Source: Actinomortierella ambigua
Lineage: Eukaryota > Mortierellomycota > Mortierellomycetes > Mortierellales > Mortierellaceae
Assembly: GCA_016098155.1 (NCBI GenBank)
Contig: JAAAJB010000192.1
Coordinates: forward strand, 1-55,199
Direction: 5' to 3'
DNA length: 55,199 nucleotides
The position numbers were made by a program, and so were the translations under genes. Each line of letters opens with the position of its first letter. Within the stretch, counting starts at the first letter, position 1. Shown here one piece after another: positions 44,150 to 55,199 of the stretch. The notes beneath the pieces are model-generated. The model did no database searches. It saw only the letters and a list, made by a program, of their open reading frames with translations, and was not told the origin of the DNA.

Positions 44150-45256
44150 GGAGAGAGGGAGGCAGAGAGTAGTAGTTCTTTTTTCTTTCCTTTTCTTTCA
44201 TTTGTTTTCGTTTCTGATACCCACGAATGTACAATACTCCAACGCTTTTTCAACACATAAGCATAATAACGACTGGCTCAGTGCGCGTCTCTCATCCTTT
44301 GGTGAACAACGCAGTGTGTTGGAATCAAAGCACGACTCTATTGGTGCGCCCCCCCCCCTCCGCCTGCCTTCGTCAGGGGTGGGAGGTGGAGGAGAGGACG
44401 AAACCCCATCAAAAGTATCCCCTCTTCCTTGCTTTGATTCCATTGTTGTGTGGACTCGTCTAGGCTGGCTTGTGGATGGTGTGGATGGCGGTGGTAGTGG
44501 CGGTTGCTGCAAAACTTTATCAAAGATCCCTCCTCGCGATTGGATTGTCTCTGGTCTCAATACTCGCGCACTCACCACGCCCCACCCCCGTTCATCCGTG
44601 GCTAAATACTTGCAGAGTCGTTTGCGGATCAAAATGCTGGGGTGCACATGTCAACGTTGTAGTACGGATCCACGATGATCTCCTACCCTCTTTTCTTTTT
44701 AGCACTGTTTCTTGCATTGATTCTTGCTCCAACAACAGGCAAGGTGACTCTGGACACTGCGAAGGAATGGCCCATGCGGGGCAATGTCCACACCTCGGAC
44801 AACTTTTGAGTCGTGAGGTGAGGGTGGATAGACGCCCCTAGACCACTGTAGCTTTGATCCCTGTCATACTGTCGCCTGGCTGACTGTAAGGATCGCGTCT
44901 CCTGGGTAGAATATCTTGTTTGGCGTGAGTTTGTTGTTGCTGTGGTGGGTGGTTGTTGAAAGATGAAAAGAAAATAAAAAGATTTGATTCAATCAAAGTG
45001 AGGAAGGGGGTTGTTGGTTTGGTGGCTGTATTTGGAGGTTGATTTGGGGCACCTTTTTCTCTTTTTTCCATTGGGGTCTTGGATGCAATTGCCCCCCCTC
45101 TCGCAAGTCCATTGCATTGCACCACACTCTCCGTCTCTCTCATTTTTTTAACGATTCCAATCAAGCACGCGGGGGTTCCACTGAGCATCAAGGACTCCTC
45201 TCCCTCCTACCCATCGACGACATTGCCTCTTCATTTCTTGCCACAGGACGGATAGA
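44150..45256. other. Intergenic region receptor C / cyclin
   Basis: 1.1 kb. Holds a 12-base perfect inverted pair (44321-44332 and 44430-44441, GGAATCAAAGCA and its complement) about 100 bases apart and a poly-C run near 44347. A 149-codon minus-strand frame (44647-44198) is Pro/Gly/Arg low complexity without homology signals and is not called. C/T-rich leader before the cyclin ATG. Confidence 0.45.
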
Positions 45257-46955
45257 ATGAGCTCCTCTTCCTCCACCACCACCACAGCAGGGAATCAGTT
45301 AGTTGCTGCACCGGTTGCATCAACAGCAGCAGCCGCATCAGGAACGTCCGCTCAATCATCGTCCTCCACAACTCCATTAGCATCCTCCGCAACCACAGCA
45401 GCAGCAACCACAGCAAGTACAGCAGCAGCAACAGCAGCAGGAGTTTCAACCAGCAGCCAATGGCTCTTTCGGAAGGAGGAGATGCAGAGGACCCCCTCGC
45501 AGCTTGATGGAATGAGTATACAGGAAGAGCGGGAGAGTCGTTTCAAGGGTGTCACCTTTATTGTCACCGTCGGGATGCAGCTCAAGTTGTACGTCTCTCT
45601 CTTTTTTTTTTTTTTACTCTTTGGTATTGAGGGTCCTAGCGATTCAAAGTGGCACACTCCACAGCAACAACAACAACAACAATAGCAACAATGGCGATCG
45701 AGATATATTTCGCGCTCGGCACTGTCTAGAATCTAACAGGAACAGGAAATGAAAGAAAGAATGAAAGACTGATTTATCTGTTATTATTCTTCTTGTTTTT
45801 CGTATTCTAGGCCTCAACTGACAATGGCAACGGCGGCACTGTTCTTCCATCGATTCTACATGAGGCACTCGTTCAAAGATTTTAAATACTTTGCAAGTGG
45901 AAACGCTTTATTTTTTGAATGAAAGAAGGAGAGAGATTCATGTCAAGCTGCTCGGCTAACATATGGACTATGTCCTCTTCATATTTCTTCTTTCTTATAG
46001 GACATTGGAGCAACATGTGTTTATTTGGCAAGCAAAACAGAAGAGTCGACGCGAAAGTTTAAGGATGTGATCATTACGTGTGCTCAGAGGGCAGCAAAGA
46101 AGGACACGCCACTTGATGACCAGTCCAAAGTATGTGGATCTGTCCTGTGGTTTTATCTCCACCGGAAAAAAAACACAAAAGAAAGAAGGAAGCAAAGACA
46201 GAAAAGAATTTCCTCCGCAACCATGCTCTCGTTGTTTCTAATATTCCATGTTTCTTTGTTTTGCTATGCTTTGTTTTAATTGTCTATCTATTTCTTTTTG
46301 TTCATATCTGAACTTTTCTTCTTTTAGGAATATCGCGCGTGGAAGGAGACGATTATGTACATGGAAGAGATTCTGCTGGAGGTGCTCTGCTTTGACCTGA
46401 GCGTAGAGCACCCGTACGCGTTGATGCTGACGCTGATCGACAACCATTATACCAAGGATGCGCATCGGGCACGGAAGCTGAAGCAGGTCTCGTGGGCGTT
46501 TATCAATGACTCGATGCGGACAACGCTGTGCCTGGTCTATCCACCAAGAGTGGTGGCACTGGCGGCCATCCACCTCTCGGCCAAGTACCTGGACGAGAAT
46601 CTGAGCGACGGCCTTGGGGGCGATGTCTGGCGCGAGCTGTTTGAGCCGGATGTCACCGAGATCACCGACGCCGCCAACGAGATCCTGGAGCAGTACTCGC
46701 AGTTTGGCAGTCGAGGATCCAACAATGAGCGGGGGGTAAATGCCATCTCACCCCCTCTCCCTTTTGGGTTCTGTTGTTTTTGTTTGTTGTTTGTTGTCTG
46801 GACTGGACAGGGCTGGACTGGACTGGACAAGACTGAAGTAGACTGAACTGGACTGGGGTGGACAGCAATCATATACACCGGATGCGCGAGGATATGTGCG
46901 TGTGTATGATGGATGACGGCTCACCATTGTCCGCGCTCACCCTTTATCGCTCACG

Positions 46956-47003
<48 letters not shown>

Positions 47004-47252
47004 AGGAGAGGGAGAAAAGAGAGAAACATGGAGACACACCTCCGTTCTAACTGTGTGCACGACCTACACACTGCTACTGTACCTCTTAATTTTTAGGCAT
47101 ATCCTGGATCCAAGCCCGGGTCAGAGTACCAGGAGAATGGGACGCCTGTATACTCTGGATATCTCAACAGCCCAGCCAAGCTGACTACACCGGTTTACAA
47201 CAGCAACAATAACAACAACAACAACAACGTGGACAGGGAAGGACGGACGTAA
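45257..47252 (+). CDS. Cyclin K-like transcriptional cyclin
   Basis: Five exons give 368 aa: 45257-45588, 45811-45892, 46001-46129, 46328-46735, 47097-47252. A Ser/Thr/Ala-rich leader precedes WLFRKEEMQRTPSQLDGMS, the cyclin K/T/L-type entry to the first cyclin box, then LPQLTMATAALFFHRFYMRHSF, GATCVYLASKTEES and MEEILLEVLCFDLSVEHPYAL. The second box has WAFINDSMRTTLCLVYPP and IHLSAKYL. Cyclin K activates CDK12/13-type kinases (Ctk-like in fungi) that phosphorylate the RNA polymerase II CTD in the nucleus. The second intron starts GCAAGT, not GT: the reading frame (KYF then DIGATC) requires it, so it is a GC-AG intron. The last exon is short and ends in an Asn run. AATAAA follows at 47306. 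A cyclin T assignment is possible but the sequence looks nearer to K. Confidence 0.9.
46960..47001. repeat. (GA)n microsatellite in the last cyclin intron
   Basis: About 20 GA units inside the 361-base intron between 46736 and 47096, which also contains a run of CTGGA/CTGGACTGGA-like units at 46797-46860. Confidence 0.9.
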
Positions 47253-48110
47253 CTGTTGGCGGTGGTGGTGGTGTGGTCCAATTGCATTCTTTTTTCTCAA
47301 CCAACAATAAAGTTATGATGGGATGGGATAGTAAGGGCCTACAGGAGATGATATTCTTTTTCAGGTACCAGTATCCATTATTGAACGTGGGCCCAGTGCA
47401 GTACAGTTGTACACACAGACACACTACATGCGGGGATATGTGGGTGGGATGTGGATACAAACATGCGTCAGAGAAGAGAGAGAGAGAGAGGGAGGAGAGT
47501 GACGGAACACACAGATGCACTCTGCAGCGTGGCCCCACCCCACCACTTCACCACCATCCACTTCAGTGTACAGGGGGAGGAGCAGTCACCAGCTCCACAC
47601 TTTGTTATCAATGTATTGCTGTGTGCCCTTTTGGTCTGGTGCCCTGCCCCTCTTCCTTCTCCTTTCACTCACTCTTTCTTCATTGAGAGTGTGTCTGTCT
47701 ATCTGTCTCTGTCTCCGTCTGTCTGTCTGTCTGTCTGCCTGTCCCACCTCCACACTACCGCATTCTTTCTCTTTTCTTTGCCCCATCTTCATCAACCTGT
47801 TTGTTCTGCCGCCGACTACCTGAACTGCATCAAAATAGTCATCATTGCATTGGCGCCCTTGTACCCCCATTCCTTCAGTGGTCATTGTCGTTGTTCTTGT
47901 TGGGCACACACACCATTCCCTTTTTCCTTTCCTTTCCTTTCCTTCCCCCCCCCACACCACACCACACCCTTGTCTCGTTCCTCCTCCCCTTTATCCCTTC
48001 CTCTCCTTCCTTCCTTGTAGCTACTCTGGAGCAACCTCTCCACCACCCTTTCCTCCAGGGCTGCTGTGTGAGCCAGTGACATCTCCCTCGCTCGTCCCGT
48101 CAGTCAGGCC
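47253..48110. other. Intergenic region cyclin / Nak1-type kinase
   Basis: 858 bases. Contains an AATAAA at 47306-47311 (cyclin poly(A) signal) and CTGT units near 47697-47745; from 47640 it is strongly C/T-rich up to the kinase ATG. No gene supported. Confidence 0.5.
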
Positions 48111-54722
<6,612 letters not shown>

Positions 54723-55199
54723 CAATAAAAAAAAATAGAGGATTAGGGGTGCAATGGACCTCCTTCCACCTCTATCTATCTATCTATCTCTCTATCTCTC
54801 TCCTCCAACACTCACAACGGCGATGACGGGTGGCAACATGACACTGCTGGACCATTGTCAGACCCTGCCGTAGCAACAGCAGAGAGAACCAGCGGCAGCA
54901 TTGGTTGTGGTCGTTACTACTCGATGTCTCCCAGCTGGGTCAAGTCTGTGACGGACGATGTCCAGTTCCGCGCGCAAATTGCTGCTGTTGTTGTTTTTTT
55001 TTCTTTTGCCAGTCCATCCTGTCCAACGTACTACCTGCACTCTTTTCTAATTTTCTCCGCGCACAGACGTCGTAGCACCGTCCGCCATACACCAATCGAT
55101 TCCTTGGACCACGGCCGATCGAATGCCGCTGTCTGCTTGAGGCTGGGGAGGAAAACGGAGAGACTAGATTTCAATAAAGAGAGATAGACCGAGAAAGCC
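54723..55199. other. 3' flank or further exons of the Nak1-type kinase
   Basis: AATAAA occurs directly after the stop (54723-54728), and again at 55173 near the window end. Between them are a CTAT repeat (54771-54802) and an open frame (54855-55187) containing WVKSVTDDVQFRAQ, which might be a further exon. The evidence does not decide whether the gene continues. Confidence 0.4.

Noticed and set aside
44321..44441. 12-base inverted pair considered as a MITE or terminator
   Set aside because: Arms are too short and 100 bases apart, with no target-site duplication seen; chance cannot be excluded.
44198..44647. 149-codon minus-strand frame after receptor C
   Set aside because: Pro/Gly/Arg low complexity, no domain, no splice or promoter context; probably chance in GC-rich repeat-bearing DNA.

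Overview
The window is eukaryotic nuclear DNA, almost certainly from a filamentous fungus. Genes are split by short GT-AG introns with TACTAAT/CTAAC-like branch sites, and whole ortholog sets for core eukaryotic processes can be read exon by exon with consistent phases. Frizzled/Smoothened-like receptors, a degraded TKL-kinase/Sel1-repeat gene, a degraded XPG-type nuclease fragment and abundant trinucleotide and CT/GA microsatellites all fit Mucoromycota, most likely a Mortierella-type fungus. The genus is inference; no rRNA or other marker is present.

Layout. 1-8.9 kb: the 3' end of a Gln/His-repeat gene (+), SAP30BP/HCNGP (-), GPI8 (+), RRS1 (-) and eIF3h (+). This block is bracketed by an inverted duplication (387-848 and 8421-8884) that carries the 3' ends of two convergent genes. 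8.9-10.25 kb: no confident gene. 10.26-12.46 kb: cytosolic tryptophanyl-tRNA synthetase (-). 13.5-16.4 kb: a secreted M14 metallocarboxypeptidase (+) with a very large Lys/His-then-Asp/Glu insertion in front of its zinc site. 16.8-19.2 kb: a WSC-domain membrane protein (-). 20.1-23.8 kb: RAD4/XPC (-), nine exons. 24.1-26.7 kb: relics of an XPG-like nuclease gene and of a protein kinase-Sel1 gene, the latter with a stop codon and two frameshifts. 26.7-29.6 kb: gene-poor and pyrimidine-rich.

29.6-44.1 kb is the most distinctive region. Three paralogous seven-transmembrane receptors lie in tandem on the + strand, each with a signal peptide, the same five-cysteine extracellular signature (C-x15-C-x3-CC-x2-C) and a long, divergent Ser/Pro-rich cytoplasmic tail. 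They look like a locally expanded Frizzled/Smoothened-like family. 45.3-47.3 kb: a cyclin K-like cyclin (+). 48.1-54.7 kb: a Ste20/GCK kinase of the Nak1/Kic1 type (+) with a roughly 1300-residue low-complexity tail.

Apart from the receptor trio the genes do not form a pathway; they are a normal mix of RNA processing, GPI anchoring, ribosome assembly, translation, DNA repair, cell-wall sensing and polarity genes. All exon joins below were inferred by eye from splice consensus, reading phase and family conservation, without transcripts.
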